Assembly: GCF_041295575.1 (NCBI RefSeq)
Contig: NZ_CP160452.1
Span: 2,170,001-2,234,000, forward strand
From: Sporosarcina pasteurii
GTDB taxonomy: Bacteria > Bacillota > Bacilli > Bacillales_A > Planococcaceae
DNA length: 64,000 nucleotides
Direction of reading: 5' to 3'
The notes under the pieces are model-generated. The model was not told where the DNA came from. It saw nothing but the letters and a program-made list of their open reading frames with translations, and made no database searches. The position numbers were made by a program, and so were the translations under genes. Shown piece by piece: positions 44,576-53,212 of the stretch. The first letter of the stretch is position 1, and every line of letters starts with the position of its first letter.

Positions 44576-45634
44576 TTGTCCAAATGGTTTACTAAACGGA
44601 ACTTTTTCATATTGTTAAGCGTTATATTCATTATACTAATTTTCTTTTATATTATCCCAGTTTCCTTACCAATTATTTTTGCACTCCTTACAGCTTTGCT
44701 CATCGATCCCCTCGTTAGACTTGTAGAAAAGCAATTTAAATGGAATCGAAAACCAGCTGTGATCTCTGTTTTCATCTTTATTTTAGCAATTATCTCTTCA
44801 CTATTATATTATACTGTTACCCGTCTTATAGGAAAGATAATCGACTTCACGCACGCAGCTCCTGGTCATTTCAATACATTATCCGGCTTCTGGATTGATA
44901 TGCAAAATAAACTATTCCAGTATACGGCCGGCATGCCAAAAGAAGTTATTGAATCCATTCAGGAGTCCTTAAAAAACATATTTGACTCGATTAGAATAGC
45001 AATCCTTGAATTGTTGAGCTACGACAAGATTACATCACTCTTAACCGACGTGCCAAACTATCTCGTTAGTTTAATCGTCTTTGTTATTGCATTGTTTCTA
45101 TTCATGTTAGAATTACCAGAACTCAAAAGAATATTATTTAAGTATCTCACAAAATCTACAGAAAAAAAAGTACGATTTATGGTTACAAAACTCAATTCAA
45201 TTCTATTTGGGTTTGTGAAAGCACAATTTCTTGTTAGTATTATCATTTTTGTTGTTACACTTATTGGACTCTTTTTAATAAAACCTAAATATGCTTTCAT
45301 TATGTCCCTTATTATTTGGATAGTTGATCTTATTCCTATACTTGGATCAATCATTATTCTCGCTCCGTGGGCATTATATTATTTCATAAGTGGCGATGTC
45401 GGAACAGGAACTCAACTAACAATTTTAGCAGTTATTCTTCTAGTGATACGTAGAACAGTCGAACCAAAAGTAATGGGGTCACAAATTGGCCTTAAACCTT
45501 TACCAACTCTCATTGCAATGTTCATCGGCTTAAAACTTATCGGCTTTCTTGGATTCTTTATCGGACCACTTGTCGTTATTTTATTTACTACTGCACGAGA
45601 AGCAAATATCATTCGCGTTAATTTTAAAATTTAA
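44576..45634 (+). CDS. AI-2E family transporter, YtvI-like sporulation membrane protein
   Basis: Polytopic protein (352 residues, seven or eight helices) of the AI-2E/PerM exporter family. The N-terminal helix pair (8-45), a long periplasmic-type loop (about 85-150) and the C-terminal FGFVKAQFLVSIIIFVVTLIGLFLI and GSQIGLKPLPTLIAMFIGLKLIGFLGFFIGPLVVIL are typical. Resemblance is best to YtvI, linked to sporulation in Bacillus, but family members have varied roles. Start is TTG, eight bases after TTGGAGG. Convergent with ctaG. Confidence 0.85.
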   Translation: MSKWFTKRNFFILLSVIFIILIFFYIIPVSLPIIFALLTALLIDPLVRLVEKQFKWNRKPAVISVFIFILAIISSLLYYTVTRLIGKIIDFTHAAPGHFNTLSGFWIDMQNKLFQYTAGMPKEVIESIQESLKNIFDSIRIAILELLSYDKITSLLTDVPNYLVSLIVFVIALFLFMLELPELKRILFKYLTKSTEKKVRFMVTKLNSILFGFVKAQFLVSIIIFVVTLIGLFLIKPKYAFIMSLIIWIVDLIPILGSIIILAPWALYYFISGDVGTGTQLTILAVILLVIRRTVEPKVMGSQIGLKPLPTLIAMFIGLKLIGFLGFFIGPLVVILFTTAREANIIRVNFKI

Positions 45635-45657
45635 CCAGGACGAATGCTTTATGAATT

Positions 45658-45691
45658 TAAAAAAGTAGAGGAAACCATTCCTCTACTTTTT
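45658..45691. terminator. Bidirectional terminator between ytvI-like gene and ctaG
   Basis: AAAAAGTAGAGGAA, short loop, TTCCTCTACTTTTT: a 14-base perfect stem with A and T runs for both convergent genes. Confidence 0.95.
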
Positions 45692-45706
45692 ATATTTTCT
45701 TATTTT

Positions 45707-46630
45707 TTAACTGTTCGCTTGTAATTCTTGATGTTTCAATAACTCTTGTCTAGTAATTTCATCAGCATTATTTCGTTCTTCATTTGCCCAAGAAAAGAAG
45801 ATTTTCCCGATAACAAAAATATAAATCATTTCCTGCGCAACCTTCATTAAAATACCTCCGAGCTGTTGATCATATAACGAAGACATGCTTGTAAACATTT
45901 CAGGTCCTGATATTCCTAGACCAGAAAGTCCTGCTAACGTTCCAGGTGGGACACAGAGCGCCATGGCTTGCAACCAAGCATCTCCGTTCGTATACGTATC
46001 ATATACAGCTACATCCGCAAAAATGATTAATGTACAAGCTGGCGTGATTAGGATCGCACTTAATACAACGTATCCAATCTTCTTTAGACCGTGTACTTTA
46101 GGTTGCCCTTTAACTGTATTCACGAGCGGCCACCATAGAAATATCGCTGACATGAAAATAGTGGCAGTAAACATTCCATGCAAAATTAAATTTAACTTTA
46201 CGTTGTCAAGAATTAACGGATAATGATAAGCTGAAAATAAAAAACTAAACATAAATAAGCTAATAAGAGGCTTCGTGAAAAATCTGAAGATACTATTAAT
46301 CAATTTCACTTCAAATAACTTTTCCCACACCCAATTCGGTATTCCCATAATGAGTAGAGGTGCCACTCCTAATAATAGAAAGGCCATTTGAGTCATATGT
46401 ACAGAAAATAATATATGACCTAACAAATCGACCGGTGAACCTTTTAAAATGTAAAGAAGTATCATTCCACTTAAAAAAAATATTGCTTGCTTACGTGTTA
46501 AAGCGGTGGAATTTTCAAATTTATGACGCCATTTAACTGTGATTAAAAAATAGAGCAGTACTACAACCAATAAAGATAAGAAATACCACGGACTCCACAA
46601 TGCACGAAATCCGAATATACTTAAAGGCAT
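45707..46630 (-). CDS. ctaG: Cytochrome c oxidase assembly factor CtaG
   Basis: Seven-helix membrane protein of the caa3_CtaG family (307 residues) required for active caa3 oxidase, probably copper delivery. Texts: ILLYILKGSPVDLLGHILFSVHMTQMAFLLLGVAPLLIMGIPNW (first helices with His ligands, about 57-100) and ISLFMFSFLFSAYHYPLILD. It follows ctaF, but a strong terminator lies between, so it may have its own promoter. Confidence 0.94.
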   Translation of the reverse strand: MPLSIFGFRALWSPWYFLSLLVVVLLYFLITVKWRHKFENSTALTRKQAIFFLSGMILLYILKGSPVDLLGHILFSVHMTQMAFLLLGVAPLLIMGIPNWVWEKLFEVKLINSIFRFFTKPLISLFMFSFLFSAYHYPLILDNVKLNLILHGMFTATIFMSAIFLWWPLVNTVKGQPKVHGLKKIGYVVLSAILITPACTLIIFADVAVYDTYTNGDAWLQAMALCVPPGTLAGLSGLGISGPEMFTSMSSLYDQQLGGILMKVAQEMIYIFVIGKIFFSWANEERNNADEITRQELLKHQELQANS

Positions 46631-46723
46631 TCACCATCACTCCTTTATTACAGTCTCTATTTATATTATAAAGCAATGCAAACCTATAACTCAATGGATG
46701 AACTATGACAAATTCATAGAATA

Positions 46724-46760
46724 ATAAAAACTCGTACAGAAGTAGATTCTGTACGAGTTT
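46724..46760 (-). terminator. Terminator between ctaF and ctaG
   Basis: A perfect 14-base stem AAACTCGTACAGAA/TTCTGTACGAGTTT with a 5-base loop, then TTTTTATTATT on the minus strand. It ends ctaCDEF. Confidence 0.92.
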
Positions 46761-46787
46761 GTTGTGCCGCATACTTAACTATACAGT

Positions 46788-47150
46788 TTATACGTATAGT
46801 GGGTTCCACCAAACGATTGTAACGAATGTAAGAACGATTAAGAATGCGAGTAATGCTCCAGTAAACATGAACATTTCCGGAATTCCGTGCCCTTTTTCAT
46901 TCATGTGCATGAAGTAGTAAAGTTGTAATCCGACCTGCACAGCAGCAAATAACAGAATGACTGGAATTACATAGAACTTAGAGAACCCAATTACATCCGC
47001 ATTTGAAGCTAATACGATCGCAAATGAAGTAAGCGTCAAGAATATCATCATCGAGAACATAATAACTTGAGCACGCATTCCTTTTCTAGCACGTAATCTT
47101 GCAATTTCAACTTCACTTGGTGTTTTTTCATAAATTTCGATGTCTGCCAT
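46788..47150 (-). CDS. ctaF: Cytochrome c oxidase subunit IV
   Basis: Small membrane subunit of the caa3 oxidase (120 residues) with three helices (about 27-50, 56-78, 88-110) and the text AAVQVGLQLYYFMHMNEKGHG. It starts one base after the ctaE stop; order C-D-E-F is as in B. subtilis. Confidence 0.95.
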   Translation of the reverse strand: MADIEIYEKTPSEVEIARLRARKGMRAQVIMFSMMIFLTLTSFAIVLASNADVIGFSKFYVIPVILLFAAVQVGLQLYYFMHMNEKGHGIPEMFMFTGALLAFLIVLTFVTIVWWNPLYV

Positions 47151-47151
47151 A

Positions 47152-47778
47152 TTAACCTACCACTCCCATCAAATAGACTGCAGTGAAGATAAATACCCAG
47201 ATGACGTCAATGAAATGCCAGTATAGTGAAAATGTATAATATTTTGTTGCGTTATACAAGTTCAATCCACGCTTCGCATTTCTGAAAATGAGTAACGTAA
47301 TCCAAACAAGTCCGATTGCTACGTGGAAACCATGCGTCCCTACAAGTGTATAGAATGATGAACTAAACGCACTATTTCCGTAAGTGAAACCTAGTTGTAC
47401 ATAATGAGTAAACTCATACACTTCAAGCATTAGAAAACCAAGACCTAGAAATGCTGTAATTCCTAGCCATAGTTGCATCTTCCTGAAGTTGTAATTTCTC
47501 AAATGATACATTGCATAAACACTTGTTAATGAGGATGTTAATAATAGCATCGTCATTACAAATACAAGCGGTAATTCATAAAGCTCTTGTGTCGAAAACT
47601 CGAGACCAGCTGGCCCTTTGTTTTTTAATGCTAAGTATGTTGCAAATAGCGTAGCAAACAAAATTACTTCTCCGCCAAGGAATAGCCAGAAGCCAACAAA
47701 CTTATTTTTGGCTTCAAAAGTAGCTGTTTCCGGGTTATCAGGCCAAGTCTCAGGGGTAAATTTCTTATTCAGATCCAT
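47152..47778 (-). CDS. ctaE: Cytochrome c oxidase subunit III
   Basis: Core subunit III of a heme-copper oxidase (208 residues, five helices). Texts: KFVGFWLFLGGEVILFATLFATYLALKN (about 26-53) and TLVGTHGFHVAIGLVWI (His in the GTHGFH motif). Translation overlaps the ctaD stop by one base. Confidence 0.97.
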   Translation of the reverse strand: MDLNKKFTPETWPDNPETATFEAKNKFVGFWLFLGGEVILFATLFATYLALKNKGPAGLEFSTQELYELPLVFVMTMLLLTSSLTSVYAMYHLRNYNFRKMQLWLGITAFLGLGFLMLEVYEFTHYVQLGFTYGNSAFSSSFYTLVGTHGFHVAIGLVWITLLIFRNAKRGLNLYNATKYYTFSLYWHFIDVIWVFIFTAVYLMGVVG

Positions 47779-49652
47779 TATTTTTGACCCCCTTCACGCT
47801 TCATGTCCCTTAAGATTTCTTCTTTAGGAACATAGTATCCTAAATCATCTTTCACAGAACGAATTGACATTGTAACGAAAGTCCAGAACAGACCGAACAC
47901 TAAAAGCGATAGTCCCCAAGACGTTTCTAAACGGAACATTGCACCGAATCCTGCCATAAACAATCCAAATGACATGAGGAATGGAATAATTGAACCGTGC
48001 GGCATATGAATATCTTGCAATGGAACTGCCGGTGTATAACCAGATTCGTTACCTTCTTGCTTTTCAATCCATACAGTATCTAATCCACGTACAAGTGGTG
48101 TTTGTGGGAAGTTGTAATAAACGGGTGGTGATTGAGTTGCCCACTCAAGTGTACGCCCATCGCCCCACGGATCATTACCAACGCGCTTATTTTTAACTGT
48201 CGTAACAATGATGTTGTAAACAAGTACAATGACACCAATCGACATTAAGAACGCACCGATCGTACTAATATAGTTCGCCGCATTCCAACCTTGACCATCC
48301 ATATACGTAAATACGCGGCGTGGCATTCCCCAGAATCCTAACCAGTGCTGGATAAGGAATGTCATATGGAAACCAATAAAGAAGAACCAAAATGTCACTT
48401 TACCAAGCGTTTCGTCTAGCAATGTACCGAACATTTTTGGCCACCAATAGTGAGTAGCCGCTAAAATACTGAGTACGACACCACCAATAATTACATAGTG
48501 GAAGTGAGCGACGATAAAGTATGAATCATGCAATTGGTAGTCAAGTGGTGCTGCACCTTGCATAATCCCTGTTACTCCACCCATTACGAATGATGGAATA
48601 AATCCGATTGCATAGAGCATTGGTACTGTAACTTTAATACTACCGCCCCACATCGTCAGTAACCAGTTAAAGATTTTCACACCTGTAGGTACAGCAATAG
48701 CCATTGTCGCAACTGCGAAAATTGCGTTTGCCGTTGACCCTAATCCAACTGTGAACATATGGTGAGCCCAAACCATAAATCCTAAGAAACCAATGAGTAC
48801 TGTTGCAAAAACCATTGATGTATATCCAAACAAACGCTTTCTTGAAAACGTTGGGAATACTTCAGAGAAAATACCGAAAGCCGGTAAGATTAAAATATAA
48901 ACTTCTGGGTGACCAAATATCCAGAATATATGCTCCCAAATAATTGTGTTTCCACCCATTGTATGGTCGAAGAAGTTTCCGCCGAACAATCTATCAAATG
49001 TTAAGAAAAACAAGCCAATTGTAAGTGGTGGGAACGCAAACAAGATCATTGCTGACGCGATAAACGTAGTCCAAGTGAATAATGGCATACGCATATACGT
49101 CATTCCCGGTGCACGCATGTTAATGATTGTGACAAGGAAGTTAATCCCCGACATTAACGTACCTCCACCTGCAATTTGTAAACCGATAGAGTAAAAGTCA
49201 ACTCCATGTCCTTCAGACGTGATTGCTAATGATGTATAAGAAGTCCAACCAGCATCAGGTGCTTGCCCCATAAACCATGATATGTTTAAGAACAATCCAC
49301 CGAAGATAAACATCCATAACCCTAGTGAGTTAATGAATGGAAACGCTACGTCACGCGCACCGATTTGTAGTGGCATAATTGCGTTCATAAAACCGAATAA
49401 TATAGGCATGGCTGCAAGGAAAATCATCGTCGTTCCATGCATCGTAATTAACTGGTTAAATAGCCCAGCACTAATTAGATCGCTATTCGGGTGAAGAAGC
49501 TGAATACGAATTAGAACTGCTTCAATCCCACCGAGTACGAAGAAGAATCCTCCGCCTAGCAAATAAAGGATACCAATCTTCTTATGGTCAACTGTCGTCA
49601 ACCAATCCCATAGCCAGGCGCCAAAGCCTTTCTTTTGAGCAACTGAACTCAC
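47778..49652 (-). CDS. ctaD: Cytochrome c oxidase subunit I (caa3 type)
   Basis: Catalytic subunit with heme a, heme a3 and CuB. The 624-residue protein carries the low-spin heme ligand in ITMHGTTMIFLAAMPI, the CuB/Tyr motif WIFGHPEVYILILPAFG and the His pair in MVWAHHMFTVGL. It also has the K-channel and heme a3 region LHDSYFIVAHFHYVIIGGV. A C-terminal extension with extra helices is typical of caa3 enzymes. Confidence 0.98.
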   Translation of the reverse strand: MSSVAQKKGFGAWLWDWLTTVDHKKIGILYLLGGGFFFVLGGIEAVLIRIQLLHPNSDLISAGLFNQLITMHGTTMIFLAAMPILFGFMNAIMPLQIGARDVAFPFINSLGLWMFIFGGLFLNISWFMGQAPDAGWTSYTSLAITSEGHGVDFYSIGLQIAGGGTLMSGINFLVTIINMRAPGMTYMRMPLFTWTTFIASAMILFAFPPLTIGLFFLTFDRLFGGNFFDHTMGGNTIIWEHIFWIFGHPEVYILILPAFGIFSEVFPTFSRKRLFGYTSMVFATVLIGFLGFMVWAHHMFTVGLGSTANAIFAVATMAIAVPTGVKIFNWLLTMWGGSIKVTVPMLYAIGFIPSFVMGGVTGIMQGAAPLDYQLHDSYFIVAHFHYVIIGGVVLSILAATHYWWPKMFGTLLDETLGKVTFWFFFIGFHMTFLIQHWLGFWGMPRRVFTYMDGQGWNAANYISTIGAFLMSIGVIVLVYNIIVTTVKNKRVGNDPWGDGRTLEWATQSPPVYYNFPQTPLVRGLDTVWIEKQEGNESGYTPAVPLQDIHMPHGSIIPFLMSFGLFMAGFGAMFRLETSWGLSLLVFGLFWTFVTMSIRSVKDDLGYYVPKEEILRDMKREGGQK

Positions 49653-49684
49653 TTGTTTTACCTCCTCTACATTTTCAAGCTACA

Positions 49685-50776
49685 TTACTTTTCTACTGAT
49701 AGTCCCATTAAGTATCCTGCTAATGCATCCAACTCCGCATCTGATAAATGATCAAATGCCGGCATCGTGTTACCTGGTTTATATTTTTGTGGATCTGCAA
49801 TCCATTTTTTCAATGAATCTTCATCGTGATCCATGAAGCCTGCAACGCGGTTACGATCGCCAAATGTCGTTAAGTTTGGACCAACAGCCCCCGCATGGTC
49901 TACCCCCAAATACGCTGGATCTCCAGCACCGCTAACTGCGTGACACGAGATACAACTTTCAGCGAAAATAGCTTCTCCTTGATCCGCAGATGCCTTATCA
50001 GCTGTTGCTCCTTCCGTCGCTTGCATCGCAAGAACCCATTCGTCGAATTCAGCACGCGTTAATGTTTTAACTTTAAAGTCCATCAAAGCGTGTGACGGTC
50101 CACAAAGCTCAGCACATTTTCCGAAGAAAACGCCTTCTTCAAGATCGCGAGAATCTTTTTCAAAAATCAAGTAAAACTTGTTAACGTTTTCAACGTTGTT
50201 ATCAAGCTTACCGCCGACTGCCGGAATCCAAAATGAGTGTTTAACATCCGCAGCAATTAGATTAAAGTATACTTTTTCATTCATTGGTACGACTAACTCT
50301 TGTGCTGTAGTAACACCTAAATCCGGATAGTCAAACTCCCACCAATATAGTTTTGCCTTTACATCAACGACCAAATTCTCAGCATTACCATCGTCATCTA
50401 CAGCACCCATTGCAGTAACGTTACCTAACTTATAAGTGTAGTAAACCGTTGGCACTGCTAGCAAAAGAACTAAAAGGATCGGAATAACTGTCCAAACAAG
50501 CTCTAACACGTTACTTCCTTCAACTTGCTCTGGCATATGATCTTCACCAAGCTTCGAACGTCTGAAGCGGAAGAGCGCTATTACGTAGATAATTACAACT
50601 ACTAGTATTACGAATAACATAATTCCCGAAGATAATAGCAACAAGTTAAATTGGTCTTTTGCAACTTCACCTGCTGGAAGAAGTGTAGATATTTCCTGTT
50701 GACCGCAACCTGCAAGGAAAATAGTAAGCGCTGTTAACAATGTAAATAGTCGCCACTTTTTAAGTCCTTTCATCAT
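49685..50776 (-). CDS. ctaC: Cytochrome c oxidase subunit II with fused cytochrome c
   Basis: Lipoprotein subunit II (363 residues). Signal peptide with lipobox LAGC (about 21-24), two membrane helices (about 45-68 and 90-110), a CuA domain with CAELCGPSHALM (His/Cys ligands, about 226-237) and a C-terminal cytochrome c with CISCH (about 284-288) and the Met of NTMPAF. It leads ctaCDEF. A palindrome lies in its 5' region. Confidence 0.97.
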   Translation of the reverse strand: MMKGLKKWRLFTLLTALTIFLAGCGQQEISTLLPAGEVAKDQFNLLLLSSGIMLFVILVVVIIYVIALFRFRRSKLGEDHMPEQVEGSNVLELVWTVIPILLVLLLAVPTVYYTYKLGNVTAMGAVDDDGNAENLVVDVKAKLYWWEFDYPDLGVTTAQELVVPMNEKVYFNLIAADVKHSFWIPAVGGKLDNNVENVNKFYLIFEKDSRDLEEGVFFGKCAELCGPSHALMDFKVKTLTRAEFDEWVLAMQATEGATADKASADQGEAIFAESCISCHAVSGAGDPAYLGVDHAGAVGPNLTTFGDRNRVAGFMDHDEDSLKKWIADPQKYKPGNTMPAFDHLSDAELDALAGYLMGLSVEK

Positions 50777-50819
50777 CGCCTAATCATACCTCTCTTTCAA
50801 TTAATGTCTTGTTAAGTGC

Positions 50820-50836
50820 AGGGATAAATTATCCCT
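50820..50836. promoter_or_regulatory. 17-base palindrome upstream of ctaC
   Basis: AGGGATAAATTATCCCT is a perfect inverted repeat with a single central base, 44 bases before the ctaC start, next to TATATATA. Its place suggests a repressor or activator operator for ctaCDEF; the protein is unknown. Confidence 0.45.
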
Positions 50837-50883
50837 ATATATATGAATTCCTGTTTAAAAGAAAGAATTCCATTAAAATAGCA

Positions 50884-51807
50884 TTAAATAAATAGCGAGA
50901 ATATAATAATTGAGACAAACAAAATAGTCATATAGTTAAGTGAGTAAACAAACATCCCTGTTGCCCACTTCAAATCGTCTTTCGCCTTAAACCCTCTAAC
51001 TGCAAAATAAGCCCAACCAATATTTAATATCGTAGCGAGTACCATAAACCCGACTCCTAAGTCCGCCAATAATAATGGTAACGGAAATAAGAGGAGAACC
51101 CACCCTAACATCGAAACTTTCGTTCTCGTAAACCCTTTCACAACTGGTAGCATTGGTATATTCGCTGCACGATACTCCTCTGTACGTCTCATTGCAAGCG
51201 CATAAAAATGAGGCGGTTGCCAAATAAACATTATTAAAAACAATGCCCATGCCCCTGCCCCTAGTGTCGGCTCAACTGCTGCCCAACCTATTAACGGAGG
51301 AATCGCACCAGAAATACTTCCAACAACTGTATTGCTTACGTGTTTTCTTTTAGACCACATTGAATAGAGTACTACATAGCTGAATACACCCGCAAGTCCC
51401 CAAAGCCCAGCAGTAGTTGATGCAGAGAATAATAGTAGCTCTCCGATGGCAATGAATGTCAGACCAAGTGCCAACACAGCCGAGGCGTTGAATCGTCCAG
51501 TCACTGTCGGTCTAGATTTTGTTCTAGACATAATTGGATCAATATCGCGGTCTATTAGATTGTTCAATGCGGCGGATCCTGCAATGATTAATCCCGAGCC
51601 ACCGAGCGCAAATAAAAGTAAATCTAGATTTGCTAAAAACTTTAATGGACTTAATTGCATCGCGAGAAAAAAACCAGTGAAAACAGTAATCATGTTCGAA
51701 TTAACTATACCAATCTTAATAAGTGCTAAAAAATCTTGAAGTACTGTTGTCGTTTTTTCCGCGGCCGCAGAATCAACCGTTGTCGATATTATACGACCGT
51801 TTGACAT
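50884..51807 (-). CDS. ctaB: Protoheme IX farnesyltransferase (heme O synthase)
   Basis: UbiA-family membrane prenyltransferase that makes heme O for the oxidase. The 307-residue protein has about eight helices and the Asp motif NNLIDRDIDPIMSRTKSRPTVTGR (about 84-107), plus WQPPHFYALAMRRTEEYRAANIPMLPVVKG (about 195). The ATG at 51807 is chosen for its GGTGGGGG site; the upstream extension is dispensable. Divergent from ctaA. Confidence 0.96.
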   Translation of the reverse strand: MSNGRIISTTVDSAAAEKTTTVLQDFLALIKIGIVNSNMITVFTGFFLAMQLSPLKFLANLDLLLFALGGSGLIIAGSAALNNLIDRDIDPIMSRTKSRPTVTGRFNASAVLALGLTFIAIGELLLFSASTTAGLWGLAGVFSYVVLYSMWSKRKHVSNTVVGSISGAIPPLIGWAAVEPTLGAGAWALFLIMFIWQPPHFYALAMRRTEEYRAANIPMLPVVKGFTRTKVSMLGWVLLLFPLPLLLADLGVGFMVLATILNIGWAYFAVRGFKAKDDLKWATGMFVYSLNYMTILFVSIIIFSLFI

Positions 51808-51921
51808 ATTCCCCCACCTTTCGCCTTTTTTCAAATTAACTTCTTATATACTTCACTATATCGAAAATTAGAGAAAATTTCTATACTAAAACAAAAAATC
51901 TCCTGGAACTGCGCTTTTCTC

Positions 51922-52013
51922 TGACATAATTGTCACATTCCATACTCTATAATAAAGCATTTCTACTAATCAATTGTGAAGTTAAGAGAACTATTTGGTG
52001 AACTTTTTGTGAA
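51922..52013 (+). promoter_or_regulatory. ctaA/ctaB divergent control region with ResD-like sites
   Basis: The 330-base gap 51808-52137 holds TGACA-N4-TGTCA (51922-51935), a TATAAT (51948-51953) and three TTTGTGAA-like motifs (51974-51980, 51995-52002, 52006-52013). ResD sites of the B. subtilis ctaA promoter look like TTTGTGAA, so ResDE control is plausible. A definite -35 was not found, and I see no small gene here. Confidence 0.45.
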
Positions 52014-52137
52014 AAGGGCGCTATTCAGAATGTTTACGGCCTGTATCCGTTGTATTTTCACCTTTCTTTCGTTATCATCAAAACTAAAGGAGTCTTCAAA
52101 AACAAATTAACATTTATCTAAAAGTGGGTGTCATTTT

Positions 52138-53049
52138 TTGAGATATCATAATTTTTTAAAGTGGTTTGCTGTTTCTTCAACAATTGGCATGTTATTCATT
52201 CTACTTGGTGGTGCACTAGTTACTAAGACCGATAGTGGAATGGGATGCGGTCGGCATTGGCCAGGCTGTAATGGACAACTTATTCCAGACGTCATAACAG
52301 CAGAAGTGCTGATTGAATTTTCTCACCGCATCGTCACTGGTGTCGTTGGTATTCTAATTGTAATTTTGGCGGTTTGGTCATGGAGAGCACTGGGGCATGT
52401 TCGAGAAACTAAATTTCTATCTTTCATGGCCATATTCTTTCTAGTTTTACAAGCCCTAATCGGAGCTGCCCAGGTGTTATGGGGACAAGGCGACTTTATT
52501 TTAGCCTTGCACTTCGGGATTTCACTTATTTCATTTGCTTCTGTACTATTACTAACACTCTTGGTTTTTGAGGTTGATAAAAAGTACGACACACAAAACA
52601 TACAAGTTGGGAAACCGCTAAAATGGCATACAATTGGCGTTACGATCTATTCCTACATAGTTGTTTATACAGGAGCACTTGTCCGTCATACAAATTCCGA
52701 ACTCGTCTGTCTAGATTGGCCTTTTTGCGACAATTCAGCCATCGGGTTACCCACCCGCTTCAACGAATGGGTTCAGATGGGTCACCGTTTTGCAGCTGCA
52801 CTCATTTTCATCTGGATCCTGTACATAATGGTACATGTCATTCGGCATTATAAAAGCCAACCAGTCTTTTACTGGGGATGGATTATTTCCTTTATACTTG
52901 TCCTTGCCCAAGTAACTACAGGTGCAATAGCCATTTTCACTCATTTAAACTTATATATCGCATTGCTCCATTCGTTATTTATTTCACTACTATTTGGGCT
53001 TTTAACGTATATGATACTGCTTGTATTTAGAAGCAATCGTTCTTCCTAA
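52138..53049 (+). CDS. ctaA: Heme A synthase
   Basis: COX15/CtaA membrane enzyme (303 residues, eight helices) converting heme O to heme A. Texts: [25 protein letters not shown] (Cys pair in CGRHWPGC, about 36-43), [12 protein letters not shown] (His ligand), [12 protein letters not shown] and [12 protein letters not shown]. Translation starts at TTG with only a weak GGTG site. Monocistronic with its own terminator. Confidence 0.96.
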   Translation: MRYHNFLKWFAVSSTIGMLFILLGGALVTKTDSGMGCGRHWPGCNGQLIPDVITAEVLIEFSHRIVTGVVGILIVILAVWSWRALGHVRETKFLSFMAIFFLVLQALIGAAQVLWGQGDFILALHFGISLISFASVLLLTLLVFEVDKKYDTQNIQVGKPLKWHTIGVTIYSYIVVYTGALVRHTNSELVCLDWPFCDNSAIGLPTRFNEWVQMGHRFAAALIFIWILYIMVHVIRHYKSQPVFYWGWIISFILVLAQVTTGAIAIFTHLNLYIALLHSLFISLLFGLLTYMILLVFRSNRSS

Positions 53050-53054
53050 TTATC

Positions 53055-53092
53055 TAGGTCACCTTTATACACGAAGGTGACCTAGTTTTTTC
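53055..53092 (+). terminator. Rho-independent terminator after ctaA
   Basis: CTAGGTCACCTT, 8-base loop, AAGGTGACCTAG, TTTTTT, six bases past the stop. Confidence 0.97.
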
Positions 53093-53160
53093 TTAACCAT
53101 TTACTTTTAAATATCTTCTCCTTATATCTTCTATTCCCTATTTTTTTCGTTTAAATCATA

Positions 53161-53205
53161 AAAGCACTCAGAGTTCGATTTAGTCGAAATTCTGAGTGCT
53201 TTTTA
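53161..53205. terminator. Terminator after pycA
   Basis: AAAAGCACTCAGA pairs with TCTGAGTGCTTTT, with an inner TTCGA/TCGAA stem, seven bases before the end of pycA; T-run on both strands. Confidence 0.93.
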
Positions 53206-53212
53206 TTAGTTA

